Source of the DNA: Ferriphaselus amnicola
GTDB lineage: Bacteria; Pseudomonadota; Gammaproteobacteria; Burkholderiales; Gallionellaceae
Reading direction: 5' to 3'
Length of the DNA stretch: 64,000 nucleotides
NCBI RefSeq assembly: GCF_000974685.2
Contig: NZ_AP018738.1
Span: 1,674,001 to 1,738,000, forward strand
Shown: piece after piece, positions 7,601 through 14,656 of the stretch
Position numbering within the stretch: the first letter of the stretch is position 1
Layout: each line of letters starts with the position of its first letter
The notes under the pieces: model-generated
Told to the model about the DNA's origin: nothing
Seen by the model: the letters and a program-made list of their open reading frames with translations, nothing else
The model's database searches: none
Made by a program: the position numbers and the translations under genes

Positions 7601-9582
7601 ACTCCGACATTCGTATCACCACCAACCCAATCCCCAGCAACCGCACCAACTAGGCTATTAATTCCAGACACCACCCCCTTCACCCCCAGAGCTGCGTTAG
7701 CCCAAGTTACCGCTCCACGCCCCCCCCCCCAAAGGTAAGACCTTATCAAATAGTTCCCATTTAGGAGTTGAACCACACCTGAAGCCCCGACCTGATCGCC
7801 GACGGTATTTGTCAATATATTGTCGGATGTACCGCCAATTAAGCTATTCGCCGCAGATACAATACCGCGCACCCCAGTTACTCCACTCCCCCATGTAACA
7901 GCGCCGGCATTATTATTCCAACTATATGTATTTACAACGTACCCACCATTACTTAGTACAGTAATGCCAGCGAAACCGACTCGATCTAAACTTCGACTTC
8001 CAACCAAACTATTGGCAGAAGACACCACACCATTTAGACCAGACACCCCACTAGCCCAAGTAACTGCCCCAGCCGCAAGCTGAGCACCGTTACTCCAATT
8101 TGTAGAGTTAACAAGAAAATTTCCGCTGGGCAGTACAGTAACTCCATCACTGCCTACCAAATCATTTGCCCTTGTGCCAGTAAGCGTTGAAATTAGTGCT
8201 CCATTTTTCCCATTTAATAGCCATACAGCTCCAGCACTAGGTGCCACAGTCATATCACCAGGATTGCTTATAACCAAATTTCCATTAGGAAGTTGAGTCA
8301 AACTTCCTGCCTTATTTATTACGACCAACGGCACTTTTGGACCAGTGATACTTTGAATTGTGATATTTACCGGATCGAGTAGCAGACTGCCACTGATACC
8401 ATTAGCAGTCACTGTATTGATTCTGCCGTTAAACCCTAATTGCTTTCCAGAAACCTCAACTTGACCTCCACGAGTAGCCTGAATACCTCCAGTAGCATTG
8501 ATATTTCCTGAGAAAGTGGTCTGCTGATTCGACCAGATAACGACATTGCCTCCATTACCTTGGGTGCCGCTGGCATTTATTGTTGTCGCTGCGTTCACAC
8601 TCGATTTCTGAGCATTGGCAATAGCAATATTTTTTCCTTGGAATCCCCCCCCGATGCTGATAGTCCCACCTGCAGCGATCCCTGTGGCAGTAAGTTTGGC
8701 AGCTAAAAGTTCCACGTTCGCTCCCGTCAGAACCACACTCCCACCCGACGTATTGCCGTTGGCACTCATGGTGCCGGAAAGCAATAACCCACCTTCCGCC
8801 GTTGCAGTATTGCTGCGATAGCTAATAGCTCCGCCACTCGTTACTCCATTTGCTTGGGAAAGTGCATTACTTGTCTGAATAATTCGATTAACGGAACTCA
8901 AGGTAATCCCACCGCCCGAACCAATATTTCCGCTTGCTAGGATGTTGCCCATTTGCAGCACACTGGTACCCGCACTCAAAAGCACACTACCACCAGTCAC
9001 ACCATTAGCGCGGACGCCGCCAGTGTTGATCACTGCAGTATTGGCAGTTAGTACAACCTTGCCTCCTATTTTGGTAACACTCGAAGCTTCAATAATGCCT
9101 GTGTTATTGATGATGCCTGCATTGGCGATCAGTGTGCCGCCGTTTACATTGATCGTTCCTGCATTGCTGATCTGGCTCGTACCCGCATTGAGCGTCAGTC
9201 CAGCCACATTCACCTGCGCCGTTGAACCGAACAGAATGCCGTTGGGATTGGACAGGAACAATTGCCCGTTTGAGCTCAATCTGCCATCGATGATGGAATT
9301 GGTGTTGCCAAGCACATAGTTCAAAGCCACCGAAGTCGCCGACGGCTGCTGGAAATGCACCGACTCCGCTTTTCCGATATTGAAGCTCTGCCAGTTGTAG
9401 GTTGCCGAGGCCGTTGTCTGGGTAACGGTCAACGCCGTGCCCGCCGTGCCCATCGTTGCTTGCCCAGCTGCAACCACGCCCCCTTGAGGGAGCGCATGCG
9501 CCAGCGGAGTGAGGGTGGCAAAGGAGGCAGCTAAGGTGACTGCGAGAACATTGCGACGAAATTCGGTTTTACGCTGGCGCAT
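4612..9582 (-). CDS. TpsA: giant filamentous-haemagglutinin-like exoprotein
   Basis: A 1656-aa secreted beta-helix protein. An extended signal peptide (MRQRKTEFRRN..., cleaved after AHA) precedes the TPS domain, with the hallmark NPNGILFG near residue 120 and NSIIDGRLSSNGQLFL just before it. Glycine/alanine-rich beta-helix follows. The centre holds 12-13 repeats of about 60 aa, and the C-terminus two copies of an ITLAN...TSRGGAITQA module. Start M22 of the longer frame was chosen because AGGG lies 6 nt upstream; an ATG seven codons earlier is possible. The coding strand has G tracts of 11 (7720-7730) and 10 (6470-6479). It is first gene of the operon and sits directly against an IS4 remnant. 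Confidence 0.9.
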   Translation of the reverse strand: MRQRKTEFRRNVLAVTLAASFATLTPLAHALPQGGVVAAGQATMGTAGTALTVTQTTASATYNWQSFNIGKAESVHFQQPSATSVALNYVLGNTNSIIDGRLSSNGQLFLSNPNGILFGSTAQVNVAGLTLNAGTSQISNAGTINVNGGTLIANAGIINNTGIIEASSVTKIGGKVVLTANTAVINTGGVRANGVTGGSVLLSAGTSVLQMGNILASGNIGSGGGITLSSVNRIIQTSNALSQANGVTSGGAISYRSNTATAEGGLLLSGTMSANGNTSGGSVVLTGANVELLAAKLTATGIAAGGTISIGGGFQGKNIAIANAQKSSVNAATTINASGTQGNGGNVVIWSNQQTTFSGNINATGGIQATRGGQVEVSGKQLGFNGRINTVTANGISGSLLLDPVNITIQSITGPKVPLVVINKAGSLTQLPNGNLVISNPGDMTVAPSAGAVWLLNGKNGALISTLTGTRANDLVGSDGVTVLPSGNFLVNSTNWSNGAQLAAGAVTWASGVSGLNGVVSSANSLVGSRSLDRVGFAGITVLSNGGYVVNTYSWNNNAGAVTWGSGVTGVRGIVSAANSLIGGTSDNILTNTVGDQVGASGVVQLLNGNYLIRSYLWGGGRGAVTWANAALGVKGVVSGINSLVGAVAGDWVGGDTNVGVQDVLEVGTDHYLIVSPRWGGNKGAVTWGSCLSGVVGVVGVANSLTGSVAGVWGRGDAIGSGGVTLLANHGNYLISSPWWGGGKGAVTWGNGLTGTVGAVSALNSLVGSVVTDGVGAKSVSVLANGNYVIATPNWGTGKGAVTWGNGAAGVSGAISSINSLVGAGVGLPTVSPVTGLMTNTGGDLIGSGGITALTNGNFVVSSPNWSSGKGASTFGNGLTGVVGFVSATNSLVGTKAGDGVGSTFALTNGNYVTATPLWDNGAIVDAGSVTWGNGLTGTVGQVTSVNSYVGGTVGDQVGGLGITPLANGSYVVRSAFGAKGAITWGSGGGGSSGLVSSQNSLVGSVVGDALGNDKVGTGVQALTNGNYVVASAYWGGGKGAVTWGNGLGGTVGTVTPLNSLIGSLVTDNVGGQFGSLMTSGGVTALPNGNYLVVSYDWAGRKGAVTWGNGSVGTKGVISSLNSLVGSVAGDLVGGYGTWVLKNGDYLIVSSSWNNWAGAATRGSALSGVRGVISGTNSLIGNIGGFGIGDNVGFGGGIVEQSNGSIIVPTTRGSVWSQGASGLTGTVSNFSPVAGTLTQLSGNRIAFVDIGTKTTKIFDTTIISPLQALPTSSVGFAATLGQAGLITPQSIVAITNAGTAVTLQASNDIVVNSPIVTVPNVGIMKGGAITLQAGRNVLINASITTANGALTLIANDTVASGVVSASRLVGGAVIRQATTSTINVGTGILTFDLRNGGAGAWVTLGNIVAGGLNVTSRAGAITQAVATKVAVAGATTLTANSGAVAPAVPVRYAITLANAGNNFVGAVTTNGLGVSLLDSVGGIILGNTNATGALAVTSRGGAITQAAATKAVVTGATTLTANNGTVAPAVPVRYGITLANATNNFGGLVTANGLTVTLADLNALNASVNATGATSLSAAGALNVAGRMNTTLATKTTGALSTTTFGATTVGTSLAVTSTGAVKKLTPATAMTVAAVATTVANPKVTVNGVVGALIP
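5885..8195 (-). repeat. 12-13 in-frame repeats of about 60 aa inside tpsA
   Basis: Each unit contains an NSLVG element, a D.VG turn, an L.NGNY strand and a W..GKGAVTWGNG element. Twelve NSLxG/NSYVG starts can be counted, plus one divergent unit at the N-terminal end. At DNA level the units are diverged but rich in short C runs on the plus strand. The array would add solenoid length, and recombination between units could change it. Confidence 0.85.
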
Positions 9583-9671
9583 GTGATACCCTAAATGAAT
9601 CATAATGAAATTTTTTCGCCGCATTATATGCAAAATATAATGCAAGGAATATATACCAAAGGATATAGACC

Positions 9672-10000
9672 TTGATTCGGATGCGCCGCAGAGTATGGGG
9701 GTAATGTTGCGAGGAAAGGGTTCCGGTCAACCTGCCAATCTGATCGCAGATGATGCCCGCCGCTCTGCCGGCAGGACGAGAGTAGCGTCGCTCGAACTTC
9801 ATGTTCGACTGGGCGCGAATCACGAAGAAGCTGCCTGCCTGGTGCACGGCGTACAGCCACTCAAAATCCAGAAACCCGCGATCCATCACATAAAATGCCC
9901 CCGGCTCTGGAATCAGCATGTCGAGCACATTCACCTCGTGCAGCTTGCCGTCCGAGATATGAATGAAGCTGGGGATGTTGGCGTGACATTTTTCTAGGCC
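9672..10000 (-). pseudogene. Remnant of an IS4-family transposase
   Basis: About 105 codons match the central part of IS4-family DDE transposases: NIPSFIHISDGKLHEVN, then AFYVMDRGFLDFE (with the second catalytic Asp), then VIRAQSNMKF, ICDQ and LRRIRIK. The similarity stops abruptly at about 9672 and the reading frame runs on into the tpsA leader. Upstream of about 10000 the frame continues but no longer resembles the family. No terminal inverted repeats were found. The break point lies about 90 bp before the tpsA start, so the insertion may have reshaped that promoter. Confidence 0.7.
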
Positions 10001-10003
10001 GCA

Positions 10004-10692
10004 CCAGCGGATAGCCTGACTGGCGCTTGGGTGGATGGTTTGCTGCCGTTCAAGGACAGGGCAAACTGGCGGAACATAGTCAAGCTGATGCTGGGGTTGG
10101 CAGGGTGTACGGTGTAGCCAACCCAGCTTTCTACAGAAAACTTCCAAAGTTGCGGGAATCCGAACACGCTATAGCTGCTCCCGAACTCATAATGAGCACT
10201 TAGCATTCAATTTTGGTGCTGAGATATTTCGTGAGCAATGAGTGAGGTTCTGATTCCATCAGCCTTGGGGAGCCGACGCATCCTCAAGGATGCTGCTCGG
10301 GGCGCGGACCGTTCAGGTCGAAGCCCATCAGACGAGCACCGCCCACGGTGCGCTGGATGATGCTGGGGGAGCCGCGTCCGTGGGCGAACGACAGTGAGGC
10401 AGTGAGCCCAAGCGAACGTCAGGACGTGGGGGCAAAGCCCCCGCCCCGGTACGCGGGTAAATCAGTTTGACACGGAGCGTCCAGCGGAGAGTGGAGGAAT
10501 CGCGGAAGCGAGGCCGACACGGTGGTAAAGTGATTTACCCGCGCAGCGGGGGCGGCGCAAGCTGGAGTTGTGAAGTGTGGGCGTCCAGCCCGCAAGCCCA
10601 TGATTTTGCAAGCGTCCAGCTGCAAAATGGGTGACTTCCCAATGAAAGTTTGCTGGGGCGGCTTCTGATGCCCCGTTTCAAATGCTTTTCAA
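10004..10692. other. Non-coding GC-rich hairpin region
   Basis: No convincing gene. The stretch holds GGGGGC-AAA-GCCCCC (10428-10442), a spaced 13-bp inverted repeat CGCGGGTAAATCA / TGATTTACCCGCG (10452-10464 and 10531-10543), three copies of GCGTCCAGC (10477, 10581, 10612), and a CCCAT..TTTTGCA / TGCAAAATGGG stem (about 10598-10631). Its base composition differs from its neighbours. It could be a replication or transfer origin of a former plasmid-like element, given the two adjacent plasmid-like genes; this is unproven. Confidence 0.4.
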
Positions 10693-10733
10693 AGTAGACA
10701 GGTTGTCGACACGCTGTCGACAACCTGTCTACT
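10693..10733. repeat. Perfect 41-nt palindrome (19-bp arms, 3-nt loop)
   Basis: AGTAGACAGGTTGTCGACA, then CGC, then its exact reverse complement. It overlaps the stop codon of the gene ending at 10732. The short loop and perfect arms would make a very stable hairpin. The T-run after it on the minus strand is weak (TTTGAAAAG), so it is either an atypical terminator or a protein-binding/processing site. Confidence 0.8.
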
Positions 10734-11136
10734 ACCGGACCAGACCAAAAATCCACTTAATCATGGGGCCGCTGTACAGGTAAACCACGATAATGCCTGT
10801 GATTACGCTGGATAACTGAGCGAAAATCGCCAAATACGAATCTTGACTATCGACGCTGGTCTGAGTTGCGGCGACGGCCTCTCGTATCTTCCGAATCTCA
10901 TCGAGAATTTTTCGGTCGCGGCTTTCAATCAGCTTGGCGATCTCGTCGAATGGCGACGGGCTCGTAGGCATCGGTTCCTCGGGTGTCTCATCCAACCCGT
11001 AGCGATTCAGCAATAGCTGAACCACCTCCCTTTGGTTACAGCCGTGAAACGTCATGATTGCATTGAACTTAGCTCCATCCTCTGGACTAAGTCGGGCCGA
11101 AATCTTCTCAACACACTTGCCTATCTGATGAGTCAT
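10732..11136 (-). CDS. Predicted RHH-like protein with C-terminal membrane anchor
   Basis: A 134-aa protein of no family I can name with confidence. Residues 1-50 (KISARLSPEDGAKFNAIM...REVVQLLLNRYGL) resemble ribbon-helix-helix/MobC-type accessory proteins. A charged helical stretch (65-95) follows, then a hydrophobic segment (about 103-127) that should span the membrane. It begins 4 nt after the upstream gene's stop, with GGAG 7 nt before the ATG, so the two form an operon. The mix of a DNA-binding-like head and membrane tail would fit plasmid mobilisation or segregation, which is inference. Confidence 0.6.
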   Translation of the reverse strand: MTHQIGKCVEKISARLSPEDGAKFNAIMTFHGCNQREVVQLLLNRYGLDETPEEPMPTSPSPFDEIAKLIESRDRKILDEIRKIREAVAATQTSVDSQDSYLAIFAQLSSVITGIIVVYLYSGPMIKWIFGLVR

Positions 11137-11140
11137 GCGA

Positions 11141-11839
11141 TTACTCCAGCGTCAGTTGTTCTTTGGCCAGCACTACCGTCCGCTCAAGCGCGCTCGGATG
11201 GAAACGCCTCTCGATCTCTCGCATGTAGTAATTCCGCTTGGCAACTCCGTTGGTGTACACCTCAACGTGGGTAACTGCTTGGTTTAGCAGACTCAACTTG
11301 AGCTTGTCGACAAAATTGATCAGGTCTTGGCCCGTTTTCCAGTCGCCATTCTCGTATTCAACGCCGATGACCTTGCCCTCGGTCAATGGAGTTTGATGTA
11401 CGAGTAATATCGCATCAAACCTCTTGTACTTGCAGTAGCTCTCGGTGATAAACGGCTCGACCATGCGGGGAATAATGACGTCATCGATCTCACCCTGCGA
11501 AATCTGATACGCCGCAATCTCAGCGATGAAATGTTCATGCGCAAAGTGGGCTCGGGTAATCTTGCGAGCCTCAGATATGTGCCTCAGCGGGCGCTTGGCC
11601 CAGTTCTGGGCCAGCTCATACCCGTCGCGTGTCAGCAGGTAGAAAGCGGGGCGATCTTCATACTCCTTAGTGAGTCGCAATAGCCCGCGTTTGGCTAGCC
11701 GGGAACAATAATCGGCTCGGCTGGATGGAATCAGCATCGAGGCGATCTTCTCGGTCGTGAAGCCCACACTCAGACAGTGGCTCAAAATCAGCTCTTCTAT
11801 CCGAAGACGTTTTGCGTATGGCGATAAGTGATAATACAT
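11141..11839 (-). CDS. Winged-helix protein, replication-relaxation-like
   Basis: A 232-aa protein with an N-terminal winged-helix pattern (residues 12-75: ILSHCLSVGFTTEKIASMLIP, then LAKRGLLRL, then FYLLTRDGYELA). The C-terminal half resembles a restriction-endonuclease-like or replication-relaxation core (FDAILLV, IGVEYENGDWKTGQDLINFVDKL). Such proteins are frequent on plasmids and integrative elements and are thought to act at their replication or transfer origins. AAGGAG lies 8 nt before the ATG. It is the first gene of a two-gene operon ending at the 41-nt palindrome. The family call is tentative. Confidence 0.5.
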   Translation of the reverse strand: MYYHLSPYAKRLRIEELILSHCLSVGFTTEKIASMLIPSSRADYCSRLAKRGLLRLTKEYEDRPAFYLLTRDGYELAQNWAKRPLRHISEARKITRAHFAHEHFIAEIAAYQISQGEIDDVIIPRMVEPFITESYCKYKRFDAILLVHQTPLTEGKVIGVEYENGDWKTGQDLINFVDKLKLSLLNQAVTHVEVYTNGVAKRNYYMREIERRFHPSALERTVVLAKEQLTLE

Positions 11840-12293
11840 TCGGTACTCTCCTTTGGACGTGTTCCACCGGTTTTACGGGTGGGGTTGGCTTAACTAAGGA
11901 GAGCCATTTACAACTGCATTCCTGTCTCTATCGGCATGCAGATTATACTAATGGCCACAAAAAGTGGCCTCCCACGGCGGCGAACCGGGGCGTCTTTGTA
12001 CCTATATCGTAATGACTTAGAGTTTTCTAGCAAGCAATTTTTTGGATTGGCATTTTAAGTGCAAGGCAGAGGGAGGGTTGCAGCCCCACCCCCTGTCCTG
12101 CTTTGATATGTCTGACGCACTCACGGGGGAGTAGTTTCGCGATCCAACTCAGAAATCAATTAATACAGTTAGATACCTCACAAATTGCTTGCTATAAAAT
12201 ATGGACAACATTAAATTATCAACGTGCGAACTAAAGGCTCCGACGGATTCGCACTGGTCAACCGTCGGATGTCTGCATTTGTAGACATGCCTT
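11840..12293. other. Non-coding gap between divergent units
   Basis: No gene is visible. It should hold the promoters of the minus-strand winged-helix operon and of the plus-strand recombinase operon. Near its right end are two consecutive hairpins, CCGACGG...CCGTCGG (about 12240-12268) and ATGTCT...AGACAT (about 12269-12288), directly abutting the group-II-intron-like sequence at 12294. Confidence 0.4.
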
Positions 12294-12475
12294 GTGCGCC
12301 CGTTTATTGGGCAGCTTAACGGTAGTGACTGGCTTTCTGAGAGGGCGGGTTACTTGGAAACGGGTCAAGTATCGCCCCTCGCAGGGGAAGTGCGAAAGGC
12401 TCGCGACGACAAAGTCCGAAAGCTACAGCCGACCACTCTCTTCTTATCACCTGATTGTTCAGTCAATCAGGTGTT
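12294..12475 (+). ncRNA. Probable 5' fragment of a group II intron (domain I)
   Basis: The stretch opens with GTGCGCCC, matching the group II 5' consensus GUGYG. Compact stems follow as in domain I: GCCCGTTTATTGGGC, the CCCCTCGCAGGGG stem, AAGTGCGAAAGGCTCGCG, GTCCGAAAGCTAC and a CACCTGATTG/CAATCAGGTG hairpin (12448-12473). No reverse transcriptase gene and no domain V-like sequence follows, so it would be a truncated, dead intron. The alternative is a structured leader of the recombinase operon. Confidence 0.45.
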
Positions 12476-12491
12476 CGGGGAGACGTGGCCT

Positions 12492-12710
12492 ATGCCAACA
12501 CCGACATGCAGCATCCCGCCAGCACCCGGGACAACTGAGTGCCCTATTACGATTCGATTCAATTCAGTCGCAAGCTTGCCAGCTGACGCTGAGATCGAGT
12601 TCCTGTTATCTATATTCAGCGAATTGACGGCTGAGATGGATCACATCATGCCCGATAGCCGTATCGCGGCAGCCATGAGTCAAATGAGTCAGAAGGAGGT
12701 CTTATGCTGA
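12492..12710 (+). CDS. Small unknown protein overlapping the recombinase start
   Basis: A 72-aa frame whose stop overlaps the recombinase ATG by 7 nt, and whose coding region contains that gene's AAGGAGG ribosome site. This implies translational coupling. The C-terminal half (ADAEIEFLLSIFSELTAEMDHIMP and on) looks helical and acidic; the N-terminal part is Pro/Cys-rich and may not be translated. ATG 12492 has GGGGAG about 10 nt upstream; the frame is open back to a GTG at 12294 through intron-like sequence. No family recognised. Confidence 0.4.
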   Translation: MPTPTCSIPPAPGTTECPITIRFNSVASLPADAEIEFLLSIFSELTAEMDHIMPDSRIAAAMSQMSQKEVLC

Positions 12711-14314
12711 TAGCACTTTATGCCCGAGTCTCAACTGTCCGGCAAGCCGAGAACGATTTGTCGATTCCTGACCAGCTCAGACAGATGCAAGATTGGGCTA
12801 AGCAGAATGGCCATATAGTCGTTGCCAAATATGTTGAGCCTGGAGCGAGCGCGACGGACGACAAGCGCCCCATCTTTCAGAAAATGATGTCTGATGCCTT
12901 GGCAAAACCACCGATGTTTGAAGCCATCATCGTGCATTCGCACTCGCGGTTCTTCCGTGACGGCATTGAGGCCGGTGTGCGCGAGCGTATGCTCAAGCGC
13001 AACGGCGTAAAACTGTTCTCGATCACGCAACCGACGACCGAGGATTCCAACGGTGAGTTGGTGCGCAATATCATCCGCATGTTTGATGGCTACCAGTCGC
13101 AGGAAACATCAAAACACACTTCCCGAGCGATGAAAGAGAATGCCCGTCAGGGATATTTCAACGGCAGTCGCGCGCCGTTTGGTTATGTGGCGGTGTCTAC
13201 AGATGTCTCCGGCGCACGCGGGCGCAAAAAGAAGAAGCTCGCAATCCATGCGGATGAGGCAAATGTGGCGCGGCAGATCTATCGTCTGTATCTGAGTAGC
13301 CTCGGGATGGGGTTTAAGGAAATCGCAATCCACCTGACGAAATCCGGCCTCCTGATGCGGGGTAGACCTTGGAATGTGCAGAAGGTGAGCACCATTCTGT
13401 CGGATACCTTATATATGGGGGAGTATTACTTCAATGTCCGAGATTCGAGAAGCAACTGCAACCGTCCACCCGAGGAGTGGGTGAAAACCCTGATTCCGGC
13501 CATCGTGGATGCAAATCAATATGAGCAGGTGCGTAAGTTGCGTGAGTCTCGCTCACCGGAGAATGCGACCATTCCACCTAAAACGTTAGCCTCACCACTT
13601 TTGCTGGCGGGTGTAATCAAGTGTCGTTGCGGTCGCGCCATGACCTTGGCTACTGGCAAGAGCGGGACGTATCGCTATTACAAATGCACGCGCAAGCGTA
13701 ACGAAGGTGGTCATGCGTGCGACAGCCGCAACCTGCCAATGGAGAAGGTCGATCAAATCGTCATCGAGCAGTTGGCAAATCGGATACTCGCTCCAGATCG
13801 GATCCAGAGCATGATGGAGACTCTGCGGCAGCGTATCCAAGCCAGAAAGGATGTTCGACACACGCGTGTTTCTGATTTGGAACGTCAACTTAAAGCTCAG
13901 GACGAGCGGCAGCATCGTCTGCTGGAAGCAATCGAGTCAGGGATCGTGGAACTGGACGAGTTGACTCATCAGCGGATGCAGAACATCAAGACGGCGCGTG
14001 AAGCACTGACCATCCAGATCGCCGAGGAGAAATGTTCTGGCGAATTACCCCGAGAGATCGAATACCTGAAACCAAGTCAGGTCGAGCAGTTCGGACGTGC
14101 CTTGCGGAACCAGTTGCTATCGAAGAATTCTGGGATTGCCAAGGCGTACATCAGCTTACTAGTGGACGAGGTCTTGGTGAATGATGACGAGGCTGTCATC
14201 AAGGGAAGCTACACCGCCCTCGCCCACGGACTGCATCAAATGAAAATGGGCACTAGTAATCAAGTGCCCACATTCATGCATGATTGGTGCGCCGGAAGAG
14301 ATTCGAACTCCTGA
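12704..14314 (+). CDS. Large serine recombinase
   Basis: A 536-aa site-specific recombinase. The resolvase domain (residues 1-150) has the nucleophile in YARVST (Ser10) and the SRFFRDG and MFDGYQSQE blocks. A recombinase domain (about 160-270, RAPFGYV...IYRLYL) follows, then a zinc ribbon (CRCG...YKC...HACDS, residues 307-345) and a coiled coil (375-450). The start has AAGGAGG 4 nt upstream. The last eight codons (CAGRDSNS) are a translation of the 45-bp tRNA repeat, so the natural C-terminus was replaced or extended when the adjoining element inserted. It probably mobilises part of the outer island. Confidence 0.92.
   Translation: MLIALYARVSTVRQAENDLSIPDQLRQMQDWAKQNGHIVVAKYVEPGASATDDKRPIFQKMMSDALAKPPMFEAIIVHSHSRFFRDGIEAGVRERMLKRNGVKLFSITQPTTEDSNGELVRNIIRMFDGYQSQETSKHTSRAMKENARQGYFNGSRAPFGYVAVSTDVSGARGRKKKKLAIHADEANVARQIYRLYLSSLGMGFKEIAIHLTKSGLLMRGRPWNVQKVSTILSDTLYMGEYYFNVRDSRSNCNRPPEEWVKTLIPAIVDANQYEQVRKLRESRSPENATIPPKTLASPLLLAGVIKCRCGRAMTLATGKSGTYRYYKCTRKRNEGGHACDSRNLPMEKVDQIVIEQLANRILAPDRIQSMMETLRQRIQARKDVRHTRVSDLERQLKAQDERQHRLLEAIESGIVELDELTHQRMQNIKTAREALTIQIAEEKCSGELPREIEYLKPSQVEQFGRALRNQLLSKNSGIAKAYISLLVDEVLVNDDEAVIKGSYTALAHGLHQMKMGTSNQVPTFMHDWCAGRDSNS
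14247..14270. terminator. Hairpin at the end of the recombinase gene
   Basis: TGGGCACT / AGTGCCCA arms with an 8-nt loop lie within the last codons of the recombinase, 14 nt before the 45-bp repeat. It may act as a terminator toward the repeat, although no T-run follows. The other two repeat copies are also preceded by a hairpin. Confidence 0.35.
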
Positions 14315-14329
14315 CCCCTTGGTTCGTAG
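14285..14329. repeat. 45-bp direct repeat of the tRNA-Arg 3' end (outer att site)
   Basis: Identical base for base to 20011-20055. It covers the CCA end, acceptor strand, T arm and the 3' side of the anticodon arm of tRNA-Arg(ACG). Identity stops exactly at 14330. This is the classic product of tyrosine-integrase insertion into a tRNA 3' end and defines the left boundary of the inner element. Confidence 0.93.
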
Positions 14330-14656
14330 GGACACCCCATCAGAACAGTATCATTACTAATCAATCACCTGCAACACCCGCCAACTTCATAACCAGCTAC
14401 GCAAAGCGCTAGAAAGCGCCAAAATTATCAGCAGCAGCTACGATGTAGCTACGTGCTAGTAGTATTGGGCGGCCTGTTCATCCCCTATATCTAATTGCAT
14501 AGATAACTTGGCATATTCCGCCAAAATCTAGTGTGTGATTTAATTCATGCCTAATGCACTTCATACAAACTATTACTACCATATCCACTCAATACTCCAT
14601 GCACATTTGATTGTGGTGCTTTTATCGAACAAATTAGGATGTTGCCATAATTTTTC
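14330..14656. other. Non-coding left end of the inner element
   Basis: No gene supported. A GCTACG-ATGTAGCTACG repeat lies near 14435 and a TTGGC/GCCAA dyad at about 14510-14526. The stretch is AT-rich toward the cassettes and should contain whatever promoter drives them; no confident -35/-10 pair was picked. Confidence 0.35.

Larger units (their letters stand above)
494..14329. mobile_element. Putative outer genomic island between tRNA-like repeats
   Basis: The block is bounded by the 13-bp and 45-bp copies of the tRNA-Arg(ACG) 3' end. It contains typical cargo: a toxin-antitoxin pair next to one boundary, a two-partner secretion operon, an IS4-family remnant, two genes of plasmid/ICE character, and a large serine recombinase at the other boundary. 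No tyrosine integrase remains inside it. The left limit is uncertain because only 13 bp match. Confidence 0.4.

Noticed and set aside
5885-8195. Possible CRISPR-like array
   Set aside because: The repeats are about 180 bp, diverged, in frame and protein-coding (tpsA).
10419-10756. Two minus-strand ORFs of 68 and 73 aa
   Set aside because: They lie in the GC-rich hairpin block, overlap each other and the palindrome, and show no domain or ribosome site.
12294-12475. Group I intron or riboswitch
   Set aside because: I could not find the paired P3-P8 core or a known aptamer pattern; the GTGCG start and domain-I-like stems fit a group II fragment better.
12294-12491. N-terminal extension of the small ORF before the recombinase
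   Set aside because: It would translate the intron-like structured sequence; the later ATG at 12492 was kept instead.
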